Made by a program: the position numbers and the translations under genes. The notes under the pieces were generated by a model. The model was not told the DNA's origin, made no database searches, and worked only from the letters and a program-made list of their open reading frames with translations. This document shows, one piece after another, positions 36,830-45,924 of a stretch of 64,000 nt of DNA. Positions within the stretch are counted from its first letter, which is position 1, and each line of letters opens with the position of its first letter. This DNA comes from a virus: positions 32,729-96,728 of the IMG/VR virus record IMGVR_UViG_3300009034_000007, one strand, 5' to 3'.

Positions 36830-39697
36830 ATGGCATTTTACACAGGAGAGTTTGTAGAGGTTTATATTGACGGTACGGAAAGGACGGAATATGTTGTTTC
36901 GTATCAACGTGTATCGTCTATGTGTGATCTTGGTGATACCTTTATAATTAATCTTGACCCTAATTGTCCGCTCCCTGATCCTTATGATCCTATACGTATT
37001 GTCGAGAAATATGGCGGATCCTCTGGTACAGTTTTACGAGGTTATATTCAAACTGTCGAGAAAACTCATGAAACAGGGCTTATTACAATAAATGGACAAG
37101 ATAAATCAATTAGATTACAAGATTATTTCATAGCTGATCAATTATATTCAACGGGCCAAACAGTTGATTATTGGATGAGTTATATTTGTGGTTTGGCTGG
37201 TTTAGATGTTACTTTTGAAGCGACATGTGGAGGTATCATCGTGGAAGATGGAACTCCACTAGGAATGACAACAGCGGCTCAATTGGTTTTGACGCTAGAG
37301 CGTCTAGCGGCTTATTATACGAGGTATGATTCAGAAGAAGATAAGATAGTCATATATCGCTTAAAATCGTCAGAACCACTTGATACGATTAGTACAACAG
37401 ATACGTCGCGTGCACAACGCGAAATGGGTACTGAAAAGACTCGTAATGTAGTAAAAGTTTATGGTGGATGGGCATTTGATTGGGTTAATCAAGTAACATA
37501 CCAAGTTTTCAGTCAAGCAAGATCAGATATACCAGGATTGCTAACGGATAAAACGTTAGTAATGGCTAATCCGTTAATACGACGACAGACTTATGCTTAT
37601 ATAGTAGCCGATAGACTTCTGAATGTTGTAAGTAGCATTGATGATGTTCATACTTATGATTGTCCAGGATTCTTCCCAGGTATTACAGTAAGTAAATATC
37701 TTTACTTCAGTATAAATAAAGGTCACTATACCTATTATGCAGATCGATACGTTACTACTATTCAAACAGTAGTTGATGAAAATGGAGTAATAACAACATT
37801 TGTTATTGGAGAAAAATGTCCACGTATTAGCATTCAACTTCCCGTTCCTCCAATTTATGTTACTGATACAGAGGATGGTGTTGGGGTATCATGGACTGGT
37901 GGAGATTCCTTTCAATTATCAAATGCTGGACTCACAACTTCGGCTGAAAAATATGGGTTTAATATTGCTGTAAATTCATATGGTCAGCAAATGGTGGTTA
38001 CTGCGGCTGGTCTATATAGACGATATGGTTCACAAGCTACATGGACTGGTCCCATTACATTACCTGATCCCATAAATACGTCAAATGATCCTAGCCCTGT
38101 AACTGTTTCAGGCATTACTCTGGTACGAGTTGTCGATGCTCCAACAATCTATAATGCATTTCATTTGTTAGTATCAGGGATAATTCCATCTGGCGAAATT
38201 TTGGACGAGGATTTACACAGAGCATGGGTATATTCGACTGATGATTTTGGTCTTACGTGGACTTCATTACAGTTATATGTTCCTGCTCCGTCAGGAGGTT
38301 ACAAAGAACATGGTGATGCTCCTTTTGGAAATATTTATAATGTATGGGCGCATGATTTACAGGGAAACATTGATAATAAATGTTTTACATTAGTAACCGC
38401 TATATCGGACTTTGTACCAACTCCTAATAGCATATATGTAATGCGTCGTAACGCTGGATATTTGAATAGGTCAGACTATGGATATTTTGAAAGTGGTGGA
38501 ATTTTTGACTATGACTTTACTTATATGCCAGGAGCAATAAGATGTTCCAGAATTTATTCACTTCCTGGTAATGAAAGCGTGGCTTATGCTGTTATAGCAT
38601 CACTAGAAGGAGCTAGTACAAATTACCGAGGATGTCACACTAGAATTTTTAGAACAAAAGATTCTGGAGTAACTTGGACACAGATTCAAGACGGAGTGTT
38701 ACTTTCTGCTTATTTAGATAATGATGCTAATCCATACAATCATGTGATTCATTTCGATCATGCATCTACATCAACTGAGGCACGAATAGTAATCACATGT
38801 TGGAAAAGAATAGATACGAGTACTGCTAGAGTTTATGCACGTTGGATTGAAGATGATTCGGAAGCCGAAGATACTACTGTAACTGATACTAACCAAGATA
38901 TAACCTTAGATTGGCCTAGTTTAGATGCTGGTGAAGTTTTTAATGGTTATATAGCAGATAGTGATTATAATGCTCCAGATGGTGCAAGTGTCAATGCTAG
39001 AACACATTATATTAGTGGTACTAACAATTATGGATATACTCATGGTGGTGGTTACTATGGAGCGTTGCTAGGCCCTGGACCAACTACAATTGGTACTGTG
39101 CAATGCTATCCCTTTGTAAGTTTGAAATTTTCAAGTCATACTATAACAAGGGTAAATTGTTTAGTAAATAAATATTACGGGTATAATCCCCTATATGGAC
39201 ATACTAAAGGGCATGGATATACATTAAGTGCAGATCAAGATGAAAATATATATCCTTTTGTAACGTATCCTGGGGAGACTTATAGAGTAAATTCAACAAG
39301 TATAACATCCTTGTATGATCCAGGAACAGCTTTTGGTGGAAGCGAGTCTGGTAACTATCAAGTTGACGATACAGATGATATATTACAACATATAAATACA
39401 GGATTTCCAGATTACGACGACGAAGTATGGTGGATGAATGGTAATTCACAAGAAGTTGACTGGCGACCTATGGATGGAGATGTAGGCCGTCGATGTCCGA
39501 TACTAAAACTAGAACCCTATGGACAATACTACTATACAGGCTTACATTATCATGAAGGTATACCTAATTTTGGTTTTTATATATCAGACGCGGATGGATT
39601 GGTATGGACCGAATTATTTGATACCGCTGGTGATTTGAACCCTGATAACAATATCTTAGCAATGGCATGTTTTGACTGGAGGACTTGGGAAGCATGA
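36830..39697 (+). CDS. Hub protein 2 with Asp-box repeat domain
   Basis: 955 residues. Residues 1-340 repeat the hub plan of the previous gene (TGEFVEVYIDGTERTEYVVS, MTTAAQLVLTLERLAAYYTR, RNVVKVYGGWAF). Residues 375-680 hold Asp-box sialidase-type signatures, S/T-x-D-x-G-x-T-W (STDDFGLTW near 470, TKDSGVTW near 610), marking a beta-propeller. Such propellers bind or cleave glycans, but no catalytic set was identified. A receptor-binding or glycan-degrading tail tip is likely. The small gene after it overlaps by 4 nt. Confidence 0.65.
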   Translation: MAFYTGEFVEVYIDGTERTEYVVSYQRVSSMCDLGDTFIINLDPNCPLPDPYDPIRIVEKYGGSSGTVLRGYIQTVEKTHETGLITINGQDKSIRLQDYFIADQLYSTGQTVDYWMSYICGLAGLDVTFEATCGGIIVEDGTPLGMTTAAQLVLTLERLAAYYTRYDSEEDKIVIYRLKSSEPLDTISTTDTSRAQREMGTEKTRNVVKVYGGWAFDWVNQVTYQVFSQARSDIPGLLTDKTLVMANPLIRRQTYAYIVADRLLNVVSSIDDVHTYDCPGFFPGITVSKYLYFSINKGHYTYYADRYVTTIQTVVDENGVITTFVIGEKCPRISIQLPVPPIYVTDTEDGVGVSWTGGDSFQLSNAGLTTSAEKYGFNIAVNSYGQQMVVTAAGLYRRYGSQATWTGPITLPDPINTSNDPSPVTVSGITLVRVVDAPTIYNAFHLLVSGIIPSGEILDEDLHRAWVYSTDDFGLTWTSLQLYVPAPSGGYKEHGDAPFGNIYNVWAHDLQGNIDNKCFTLVTAISDFVPTPNSIYVMRRNAGYLNRSDYGYFESGGIFDYDFTYMPGAIRCSRIYSLPGNESVAYAVIASLEGASTNYRGCHTRIFRTKDSGVTWTQIQDGVLLSAYLDNDANPYNHVIHFDHASTSTEARIVITCWKRIDTSTARVYARWIEDDSEAEDTTVTDTNQDITLDWPSLDAGEVFNGYIADSDYNAPDGASVNARTHYISGTNNYGYTHGGGYYGALLGPGPTTIGTVQCYPFVSLKFSSHTITRVNCLVNKYYGYNPLYGHTKGHGYTLSADQDENIYPFVTYPGETYRVNSTSITSLYDPGTAFGGSESGNYQVDDTDDILQHINTGFPDYDDEVWWMNGNSQEVDWRPMDGDVGRRCPILKLEPYGQYYYTGLHYHEGIPNFGFYISDADGLVWTELFDTAGDLNPDNNILAMACFDWRTWEA

Positions 39698-40227
39698 CAA
39701 CGGTATTATGGGAATCAGACGATCAATTTGCCACTATTCAAAATATTTGGCAAGACAATATACTTCAGTATTCCGCTAAAGTTTTTGCCGATTTAACTTA
39801 TGCTTATGTTTGTGAACGAACTATTACTAGATTAGTAACTGGTTCAGGAGTCGAAAGAAATACAGTTGTTATTTCACCAGCACAATTAAGTTATAATTCA
39901 TATTATCTTTTATCAAATTATCTAACTGAATGGGGATTGGGAGTAGCAACTGTAGTAATCGAGGTTGTTGATGGACGTGTATGGTATGGTCCATACCCGC
40001 CAACAGCAGGTCTTTGGACATTAGCAAGTGGTATAAACGTAGACCCTGTAGATGTTGTGTTTCCAGATATACCTGAATCACCACGATTTGTAGTAGGAGT
40101 TTCTGGTGCGCCTCATGGAATAGTTATCCTTGCCGCAAGTGGTTTAATTGATAGATATGATACAAACTGGTCTGCAATGACTACAAGTGCTACAGTAACA
40201 GATTTAGAAGCTACGAGGATTATATAA
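39694..40227 (+). CDS. Beta-propeller-like tail protein, 177 aa
   Basis: The ATG overlaps the upstream stop (ATGA). Beta-rich, with RFVVGVSGAPHGIVILAASG and GRVWYGPYPPTAGLW. It may complete or accompany the propeller of the previous gene, whose C-terminus has the same character. Function by position only. Confidence 0.52.
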   Translation: MTTVLWESDDQFATIQNIWQDNILQYSAKVFADLTYAYVCERTITRLVTGSGVERNTVVISPAQLSYNSYYLLSNYLTEWGLGVATVVIEVVDGRVWYGPYPPTAGLWTLASGINVDPVDVVFPDIPESPRFVVGVSGAPHGIVILAASGLIDRYDTNWSAMTTSATVTDLEATRII

Positions 40228-40228
40228 T

Positions 40229-43200
40229 ATGCCGATTTTTATTAGACAGTATAATACACAAGTTCTAGAGGCGATTCAGGCCGCATCTAGGTATAATGAG
40301 TGGTGGTCGAAACCTTTGAACCTTGGAGGTACAGCAGGTCCAGGAGGAGGCTCAGGGGTTCCTATAGGTGGACTGTATGGGCAATTGATTCAGAGTAAAG
40401 TTGCTTACGATACGACTGAAGCGGCTTATACAGGAATTTTGACGAATATACCAAGTGGTTCATTAGTTGATAACTTGGCACATATTCGTCATAATCTTAT
40501 GATAGCTAGTGGTATTGCGGCTAGTGGTAATATGACGGTTTTAGATGAAGGAACACCATTAGGTCAAGCTAATACTATGGATTTCGTAGGGGAGGGTGTT
40601 ACGACTTCAATGGTAGGAGTGGATGCAACAGTAGAAATTCCTAGTGGCGTATGGACACCAAAAGGAACAGATGTACATCTTCGAGATGGATATATTCAAA
40701 TTGGTGTTGGAACAACTGTTCCACTAAAACAAGTACATGTTTCTGAGGTAGAAACCGTAAGTACAGATTTAGTAACTCCATCATCTACTGACCGAATTGT
40801 TGTTACAGCACAAGGTAGTAACTCTAGTATGGTATTAGTAACTGCCCAAGATACAGCGGGATACCGAGGTATCTATAGAGGTATTCGTGCTGGTGGTACA
40901 CTTGAATCACCGACTGTACCTCCAACTGATGCTGTTATTATGAGCATGTTGGCTACAGTTTATGATGGTAATAGCTTACAATATACTGGTGAGGTTGCTA
41001 TTGAAGTTGACGGTTTATGCGATGACCAAATAGCACCAGCTAGAATTGTATTCAAGACTTCACCTGATCTTTCAGCCAACCGTGTAGAACGTATGCGTAT
41101 TACTGCATCGGGTTGGATTGGTATTAATCAATCAGCACCAGAAGCATTATTACATGTAACAGGTGATAGTATTTTTGATCCTGTTACTCAGATGGAGATT
41201 TGGAGTGACAAAGATTTAGTTTTCTACTCAGATAGTGGAAGTACAGCCGAAATTACTATTAGTCCGAGTCTTGGAAAGATTTCTACTAGTACTGATACTC
41301 TTACGCTACACGGTGGTAATAATGACATTCATATGCCAACCGATGATTTAACGGTAGGGACTTGGAGTTCTACACAGGGTAAGGTTGTATTAGAGGGTGA
41401 TACTCTTTATGGTTGTATTTGGGTTTATGCGGGATATAATGCAGGTTCTAGACGTGCTTTCTTTAAGGCTTATGGTGGTATTTCATTAAGTCTTGGAGTC
41501 AGTAATATCCAAGGCGGTGATCTTGCTCAATATCGCGATAACCAAAATCATTTTCAGCTCTATGTGGATGCAAGTGCGGCTGAAAGTGCTACTGCTATGA
41601 GTCTGTACGGTCATCTTGTAGTTGGTGAAACAACGCCAATTACTATTGCTGGAGATACTGGTACTATTTCGACAGGTGGTGTTTTAGTACTTGATCCCAC
41701 TAGTAATTTGAATATTTATGCAACAGAAATACATGCAAGCGGTATTGGACGAGCTTATGATGCATGGCAATTCGATGATACTGTAGATATTAAGGGATTG
41801 ACGATTATCGAAGATAATCTTATTGTTGATCCGACAGGAACTTTAATAACTCCTGATGGAACGGTTCATATTCATACTTCAAGTGCTGGTACTGTTCAGG
41901 CACAGGCAACTGGTGATGATTTAGTAGTAGAGGTAGGAGACAATGGTGGTATATCTATCCTTACACCCGATGATAAAATTGGCGTAATTTATTTTGGTTG
42001 TCCTGATGATAATACTGCTGGTCAGATTCAGTATTATCATACCACTCATACTAGTGGCCCAAAGTGGCAAATATCTTTAGATCAAGTATCAATTTGTGAT
42101 TTTAAACCAGCAGAAGTCGTTTTTAATGATGACAGTTATGATCGAGATTTTCGTGTTGAAAGTAATAATGAAACACACATGGTATTTGTGGATGGGGGAA
42201 ATGATCGGGTTGGCATAGCACAAGGTACACCTTTATTCCCACTGCATGTGTTTGATGCGGCTGGTGGATTTGGTAATGATGTAGCTGACGCGGCAGTAGT
42301 ACAATTTGAAATAGGTGCATCAGGTGGTACAGCTTGTACAGCAGAGTGGATGACTGGAACTGGTTCAGCGTTTGATATTATGTTATTTGCCGCAGGAGCA
42401 TCACCAGCTTTTGCAGTTTATCTTGATAACCGTAATGCCGCACCTATTATTTTACTAACGACAGATACGGAACGGTTTAGAGTATCAGATAGTGAAGTAG
42501 TTGTTAATGAGCCTGGAAATGATATAGATTTTCGTGTTGAAGGGGATACTCTTAGTGCCATCTTTCATGTCAACGCTGGTGAAGATGATATGCGATTTGG
42601 GTCGCATGTCCATATTACTGAGTTAAACAGTGATCCTACAGAAGTCGCGGGTTTTGTTACACTGTTCGGTAGAGATGGAGTTACAGGTGATGAATTTATT
42701 AATCCAAACTTGTATTCTAAGGATGATGCTGGAGTTGTACGCAATCTTGGAGCAGATTATAGTTATTACGAACCTAGAATCGGTCCATCTGGTTATCATG
42801 CATTAGATGATGCATTTGATGATTATTCACTGGACGCTAAATGGCAAGAGTTCGATCCAGGAAGTCAGGATAATACATGGAGTGAAGAAGAATCAGGCAT
42901 GGTTGTTACGTCTAATGATACAGGCGGTAAAACACATATGAATAGTGGTTATTATCAGCCTATTCCAAGTGGTTTATTAGATTGGGCTGTGGTATTAAGG
43001 GTCAGTAATATAAATAAACGAGCTGGTGATTGGAAAGCTGGAATTATAATTCTTGAAGATTACAACGATCTTGCAAATACTGACATGCTTACATCACGCT
43101 GGTACACAGGTAGTGCTGGTATGGGTTTACAAGCGAGTACGTGGGATGATTATAATAGTAGCTCTATAGGACATCAAAGCTTTATATCGGATAAGTGGAG

Positions 43201-43477
43201 TCCCCATGCGTGGATACGAGTGCGTATCGCTGATAATGGTGATAAAGTTAACTTTGCTATTGATTACTCATTAGATGGAGTAGCTTGGGTTGAACAACAA
43301 GTTCCATCAGGTTTACGATTTGTTCCGACAGCAGTTGGATTTAGTACGTATCATGATTTTGTATCACATGAAGCTAAAGCTGTACTAGGACCATTTATAT
43401 TCTATGAGGATAGTAGTCTAATTACTATTGTTAAGGGAGATCGAGTTGAAGTGCCACAGAAGATGGCACATAGCTAA
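40229..43477 (+). CDS. Long tail fibre / spike protein
   Basis: 1082 residues. The N-terminus (MPIFIRQYNTQVLEAI) is followed by a glycine-rich hinge (GTAGPGGGSGVPIGG). The middle carries repeated fibre motifs of the kind FRVES-N-x-x-x-x-F-V-D-G (RDFRVESNNETHMVFVDGGN near 635 and IDFRVEGDTLSAIFHVNAGE near 770). The last 230 residues form a concanavalin/DUF1349-like domain (DWAVVLRVSNINKRAGDWKA). It is the main host-contact candidate and closes the late virion operon. Confidence 0.72.
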   Translation: MPIFIRQYNTQVLEAIQAASRYNEWWSKPLNLGGTAGPGGGSGVPIGGLYGQLIQSKVAYDTTEAAYTGILTNIPSGSLVDNLAHIRHNLMIASGIAASGNMTVLDEGTPLGQANTMDFVGEGVTTSMVGVDATVEIPSGVWTPKGTDVHLRDGYIQIGVGTTVPLKQVHVSEVETVSTDLVTPSSTDRIVVTAQGSNSSMVLVTAQDTAGYRGIYRGIRAGGTLESPTVPPTDAVIMSMLATVYDGNSLQYTGEVAIEVDGLCDDQIAPARIVFKTSPDLSANRVERMRITASGWIGINQSAPEALLHVTGDSIFDPVTQMEIWSDKDLVFYSDSGSTAEITISPSLGKISTSTDTLTLHGGNNDIHMPTDDLTVGTWSSTQGKVVLEGDTLYGCIWVYAGYNAGSRRAFFKAYGGISLSLGVSNIQGGDLAQYRDNQNHFQLYVDASAAESATAMSLYGHLVVGETTPITIAGDTGTISTGGVLVLDPTSNLNIYATEIHASGIGRAYDAWQFDDTVDIKGLTIIEDNLIVDPTGTLITPDGTVHIHTSSAGTVQAQATGDDLVVEVGDNGGISILTPDDKIGVIYFGCPDDNTAGQIQYYHTTHTSGPKWQISLDQVSICDFKPAEVVFNDDSYDRDFRVESNNETHMVFVDGGNDRVGIAQGTPLFPLHVFDAAGGFGNDVADAAVVQFEIGASGGTACTAEWMTGTGSAFDIMLFAAGASPAFAVYLDNRNAAPIILLTTDTERFRVSDSEVVVNEPGNDIDFRVEGDTLSAIFHVNAGEDDMRFGSHVHITELNSDPTEVAGFVTLFGRDGVTGDEFINPNLYSKDDAGVVRNLGADYSYYEPRIGPSGYHALDDAFDDYSLDAKWQEFDPGSQDNTWSEEESGMVVTSNDTGGKTHMNSGYYQPIPSGLLDWAVVLRVSNINKRAGDWKAGIIILEDYNDLANTDMLTSRWYTGSAGMGLQASTWDDYNSSSIGHQSFISDKWSPHAWIRVRIADNGDKVNFAIDYSLDGVAWVEQQVPSGLRFVPTAVGFSTYHDFVSHEAKAVLGPFIFYEDSSLITIVKGDRVEVPQKMAHS

Positions 43478-43485
43478 AATAGTAC

Positions 43486-43514
43486 TTGACAAAGTTGCTA
43501 TTTTATGGTATAAT
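43486..43514 (+). promoter_or_regulatory. Consensus sigma-70 promoter of lysis genes
   Basis: TTGACA (43486-43491), 17-bp spacer, TGG-TATAAT (TATAAT 43509-43514). Both hexamers match consensus perfectly. It reads into the acidic protein, lysozyme and holin genes. The last 13 nt are identical to those of the capsid promoter at 21332-21344. Confidence 0.9.
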
Positions 43515-43540
43515 ATACCAAATTATAACGGGAGGTTATG

Positions 43541-43831
43541 ATGACTGAGGAAAAGGATGTTGTGGAGGAAGTGCAAGAAGAGGCAGTAGAGGTAGAGGTA
43601 AAGGAAGAGGAAGTACCAGAGGACGCACAGGAAAAAGTTCTTAGTGTTGAGGAAGCTAAGGCAATTTTGTCGCGTCATGAGCAGGAACATCTACAGGAGT
43701 TTGCTAATAAATTGCAAGCTTTAATGATTGAATATAATGTTGCTCTTACAGCTACTTTTAGGCTTTTTGGGCAAACTATTGATCCACCCATTGTAGCTGT
43801 TCCTCGCAAGCAGGAACGACCAAGTGGCTAA
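43541..43831 (+). CDS. Acidic protein preceding lysozyme, 96 aa
   Basis: First gene of the lysis transcript. The second of two adjacent ATGs is preferred, because GGGAGG ends 5 nt before it. Very acidic N-terminal half (EEVQEEAVEVEVKEEEVPED) followed by a helix (LSRHEQEHLQEFANKLQALM). No membrane segment. Function unknown. It overlaps the lysozyme start by 8 nt. Confidence 0.65.
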   Translation: MTEEKDVVEEVQEEAVEVEVKEEEVPEDAQEKVLSVEEAKAILSRHEQEHLQEFANKLQALMIEYNVALTATFRLFGQTIDPPIVAVPRKQERPSG

Positions 43832-44528
43832 TAAAAAAGGCTTTGACATATCTCACTGGAACGGGACTGTTTTTTGGATAGACGTGCCAGATGAGTATTG
43901 CTGGTGTTATATCAAATCTACTGAAAGTGATGACTTTCAGGATGAATTATTTCCTCAACATTGGCTAGGTGCTTATCAAGAAAATAAGCTGAGATCGCCT
44001 TATCATTTTTGGCGTTATGCTAAAACACCAAAAGAAAATGTAGATAATTACTATTCATATGTACGTGAACAAGGACTTGGATTAGGCGAACTACCGCCTA
44101 TTTTAGATGTCGAGGATGTATATGCACCTAAGTCACCTTGGGTATTGTACGAACATATTCTAGAGTGTCTACAGCGAATTGAGGACAGCTTTCAGGTCGA
44201 GCCTTGGATTTATAGTGCCGCGTGGTATTGGGATGAGTGGGTAAAGACAACAAGACTACGTAATTACGGGCTTATTGTAGCAAATTACAAAACGCTTTTG
44301 TATCCAGGGATAAAACCACGTATGCCTAAGACGGGAGGTTGGACTGAGTACAAAGCTTGGCAACATACAGATAAGGCTAAGATTCCTGGTATTCTTGGCG
44401 GGTCTGATGGGAATATAATGCCAGAAGAAGTTTTCAACGAATACAGCAATCCAGGGCCTCCTCCAACAACAAAGATTGTTAAAGTGTTAATTCCAGATGG
44501 AGTTGAGGTAATCGTAGAGAAAATCTAA
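43824..44528 (+). CDS. GH25 endolysin (muramidase)
   Basis: 234 residues starting with GTG. The GH25 fold is clear: KKGFDISHWNG (Asp8), the catalytic pair in PILDVED (Asp95, Glu97), HFWRYAK and EPWIYSAAWYWDEW. These enzymes cut the MurNAc-GlcNAc bond of peptidoglycan. The last 30 residues after GNIMPEEVFNEYS form a short tail, too small for a known wall-binding domain. It is coupled to the holin-like gene, since its TAA overlaps the next ATG. Confidence 0.9.
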   Translation: MANKKGFDISHWNGTVFWIDVPDEYCWCYIKSTESDDFQDELFPQHWLGAYQENKLRSPYHFWRYAKTPKENVDNYYSYVREQGLGLGELPPILDVEDVYAPKSPWVLYEHILECLQRIEDSFQVEPWIYSAAWYWDEWVKTTRLRNYGLIVANYKTLLYPGIKPRMPKTGGWTEYKAWQHTDKAKIPGILGGSDGNIMPEEVFNEYSNPGPPPTTKIVKVLIPDGVEVIVEKI

Positions 44529-44764
44529 TGAATGAACAAGACAGAAGAATTCTAGAGAAGTTAATCGAATATAATGAAAAACGATTAACCCAAGTAGAAA
44601 GTCATCAAATTACTATGAATAGTGAAATGGGCGATTTTAAGGAAGGGATGGGCGAACTTAGAGGCGAAATGAAATGGGTAAAAATCCTGATGTGTGCTAG
44701 TGTTGTAATTGCCCTTGGAAACTTCATTGTAAACTGGCTTTTTGTAAATGGTCTTTTTAAATAG
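44528..44764 (+). CDS. XhlA-like membrane protein, probable holin component
   Basis: 78 residues. A charged, coiled N-terminal part (EKRLTQVESHQITMNSEMGD) is followed by one C-terminal span (WVKILMCASVVIALGNFIVN). This is the XhlA/hemolysin plan seen with endolysins of Gram-positive phages. Only one membrane protein is visible in the unit, so any second holin must lie elsewhere. Confidence 0.75.
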   Translation: MNEQDRRILEKLIEYNEKRLTQVESHQITMNSEMGDFKEGMGELRGEMKWVKILMCASVVIALGNFIVNWLFVNGLFK

Positions 44765-44775
44765 AACATTCGTTC
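44764..44775. promoter_or_regulatory. LexA-like box GAAC-N4-GTTC
   Basis: GAACATTCGTTC at 44764-44775, embedded in AGAAC-ATTC-GTTCT, ends 2 bp before the -35 of the next promoter. GAAC-N4-GTTC is the core of LexA (DinR) operators in Firmicutes. Two exact matches lie in the leftward control region (51908, 52192). Confidence 0.6.
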
Positions 44776-44777
44776 TA

Positions 44778-44806
44778 TTGACAAATAGCCTAAAATATGC
44801 TATAAT
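44778..44806 (+). promoter_or_regulatory. Consensus promoter after lysis genes
   Basis: TTGACA (44778-44783), 17-bp spacer, TGC-TATAAT (TATAAT 44801-44806). Expected transcript start is about 44813, exactly at the next ATG, so the first small gene would be leaderless. It drives the accessory genes and tRNAs up to the terminator at 50.8 kb. Confidence 0.88.
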
Positions 44807-44812
44807 GTAGCC

Positions 44813-44965
44813 ATGAGAAGCAAAAAGCGATTTTTTCTAGGTCAGCGTCGCACTAAGGCTAAATATTGCAGATTGTGTAATCTGCATTATATAGACATAG
44901 GTGGTGGGCATAGCTGTAAGATTAAAAGGAAAGTAAAGGATGACAAAGGTATTTTGGAAGGGTGA
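44813..44965 (+). CDS. Small zinc-finger-like protein, 50 aa, possibly leaderless
   Basis: A basic start (MRSKKRFFLGQRRTKAK) followed by a CRLC...H...H...C pattern (Cys19, Cys22, His33, Cys35), a likely zinc site. The ATG coincides with the predicted transcription start of the promoter at 44778-44806, leaving no room for a ribosome site. Either it is read as a leaderless message or only the next gene (44940) is translated. Confidence 0.5.
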   Translation: MRSKKRFFLGQRRTKAKYCRLCNLHYIDIGGGHSCKIKRKVKDDKGILEG

Positions 44966-45272
44966 TATTTACTATAATAATGATGAGGACATGGAAGCAC
45001 TTGTCCAGTGTGATGAATACTGGAGGAAAAGAGGCATTAATACACTCGATCATGATTTTAGACATAAATATCTTGAATGGGCTATGAATCCTATCATGGA
45101 TGAAATGTTGGTTAATTATTGTATTGGAACACGGGTACATTATATTCATGAGCCTTATATGCTAATAGGACAACACGAGTGGTATCCTATGCGTTTACTG
45201 CAATATAAGCCGACATTATGGGATAAAATTATCTATAGGATTTGTCGAATTCTGGAATGGAGGCCGAAATGA
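44940..45272 (+). CDS. Hypothetical protein, 110 aa
   Basis: Begins after GGAAAGTAAAGG. Acidic, aromatic N-terminus (KVFWKGDIYYNNDEDMEALV), a middle rich in charged and aromatic residues, and a basic C-terminus (DKIIYRICRILEWRPK). No recognised domain. Overlaps the next gene by 4 nt. Confidence 0.6.
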   Translation: MTKVFWKGDIYYNNDEDMEALVQCDEYWRKRGINTLDHDFRHKYLEWAMNPIMDEMLVNYCIGTRVHYIHEPYMLIGQHEWYPMRLLQYKPTLWDKIIYRICRILEWRPK

Positions 45273-45649
45273 GTGCAGATAATATGATTTGTGTTCAAAG
45301 ACGGGGGGACCAATGGTGGGTTTGGATGGATTTTATGAGTAATGACAATCCAGCACCACGACCAAATGATGCTATTTTTGGTAGTGTAGAAACAGCACAA
45401 GCTTTCGCGACTGGATGGCTTCGAGGAGAAATGATTGTAGAATATGGAATTATTCACCTTCCACCAACGGATGAAAAAGGTAAAACAATCAAAGATTTAG
45501 ATAAAGATAATGTTGTACTTAGACAAAAATTGAGAGGGTTAGGAAAAGCGGCTAATGCTGTTTTGTGCTTATTTTTCAAGCATATGGACAGTTATGACAT
45601 AGAGGACTTGAGGGCTATCCGAAGACTACGACATCTTTTAGCGGGTTAG
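45269..45649 (+). CDS. Hypothetical protein whose stop lies in tRNA-Pro
   Basis: 126 residues from ATG 45269 (GGAGG 5-9 nt upstream). N-terminal beta segment MICVQRRGDQWWVWMD, C-terminal helix GKAANAVLCLFFKHMDSYDI. TAG at 45647-45649 falls inside the acceptor stem of tRNA-Pro, so the last codons also code for tRNA. Function unknown. Confidence 0.62.
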   Translation: MSADNMICVQRRGDQWWVWMDFMSNDNPAPRPNDAIFGSVETAQAFATGWLRGEMIVEYGIIHLPPTDEKGKTIKDLDKDNVVLRQKLRGLGKAANAVLCLFFKHMDSYDIEDLRAIRRLRHLLAG

Positions 45650-45715
45650 GGGAGTCTGGTTGTCCCCGCTTGCTTTGGAAGCAAGAGATCGCAAGTTCAA
45701 ATCTTGCACCCGCTA
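45640..45715 (+). tRNA. tRNA-Pro(UGG)
   Basis: All four arms pair: acceptor AGCGGGT/ACCCGCT (45640-45646 with 45708-45714), D-stem GGGG/CCCC, anticodon stem CTTGC/GCAAG with loop TTTGGAA (anticodon TGG), and T-stem GCAAG/CTTGC with loop TTCAAAT. Discriminator A at 45715. CCA is not encoded. Would read CCA and other proline codons. Confidence 0.93.
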
Positions 45716-45716
45716 C

Positions 45717-45787
45717 AAGGGAGTAGCTCAATGGTAGAGCATCGGTCTGTGGAATCGAGGATTCGGGTTCAACTCCCGACTCCCTGA
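45717..45787 (+). tRNA. tRNA-His(GUG)
   Basis: D-stem GCTC/GAGC, anticodon stem TCGGT/ATCGA with loop CTGTGGA (anticodon GTG), and T-stem TCGGG/CCCGA with loop TTCAACT. Six acceptor pairs AGGGAG/CTCCCT form, but the outermost pair is A-G and the usual G-1:C73 identity pair of tRNA-His is not visible. It lies 1 nt after tRNA-Pro. Confidence 0.8.
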
Positions 45788-45804
45788 CTAGGATGGAGGG
45801 AAAA

Positions 45805-45924
45805 ATGTGTGAAGGAAATGGCTACTTTATCCACGGCTATAGTGATCATCCACAATGGATGCCCTGTCCGTGGTATTGTCAGTTAATACGGAGGTTGAAG
45901 GAATGGCTGGTGAAGTGTATGTAA
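45805..45924 (+). CDS. Small cysteine-rich protein, 39 aa
   Basis: Starts after GGATGGAGGG and ends at TAA 45922-45924, overlapping the next gene by 22 nt. Tryptophan- and cysteine-rich (HPQWMPCPWYCQLIRRLKEW). Support is the strong ribosome site. Function unknown. Confidence 0.5.
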   Translation: MCEGNGYFIHGYSDHPQWMPCPWYCQLIRRLKEWLVKCM

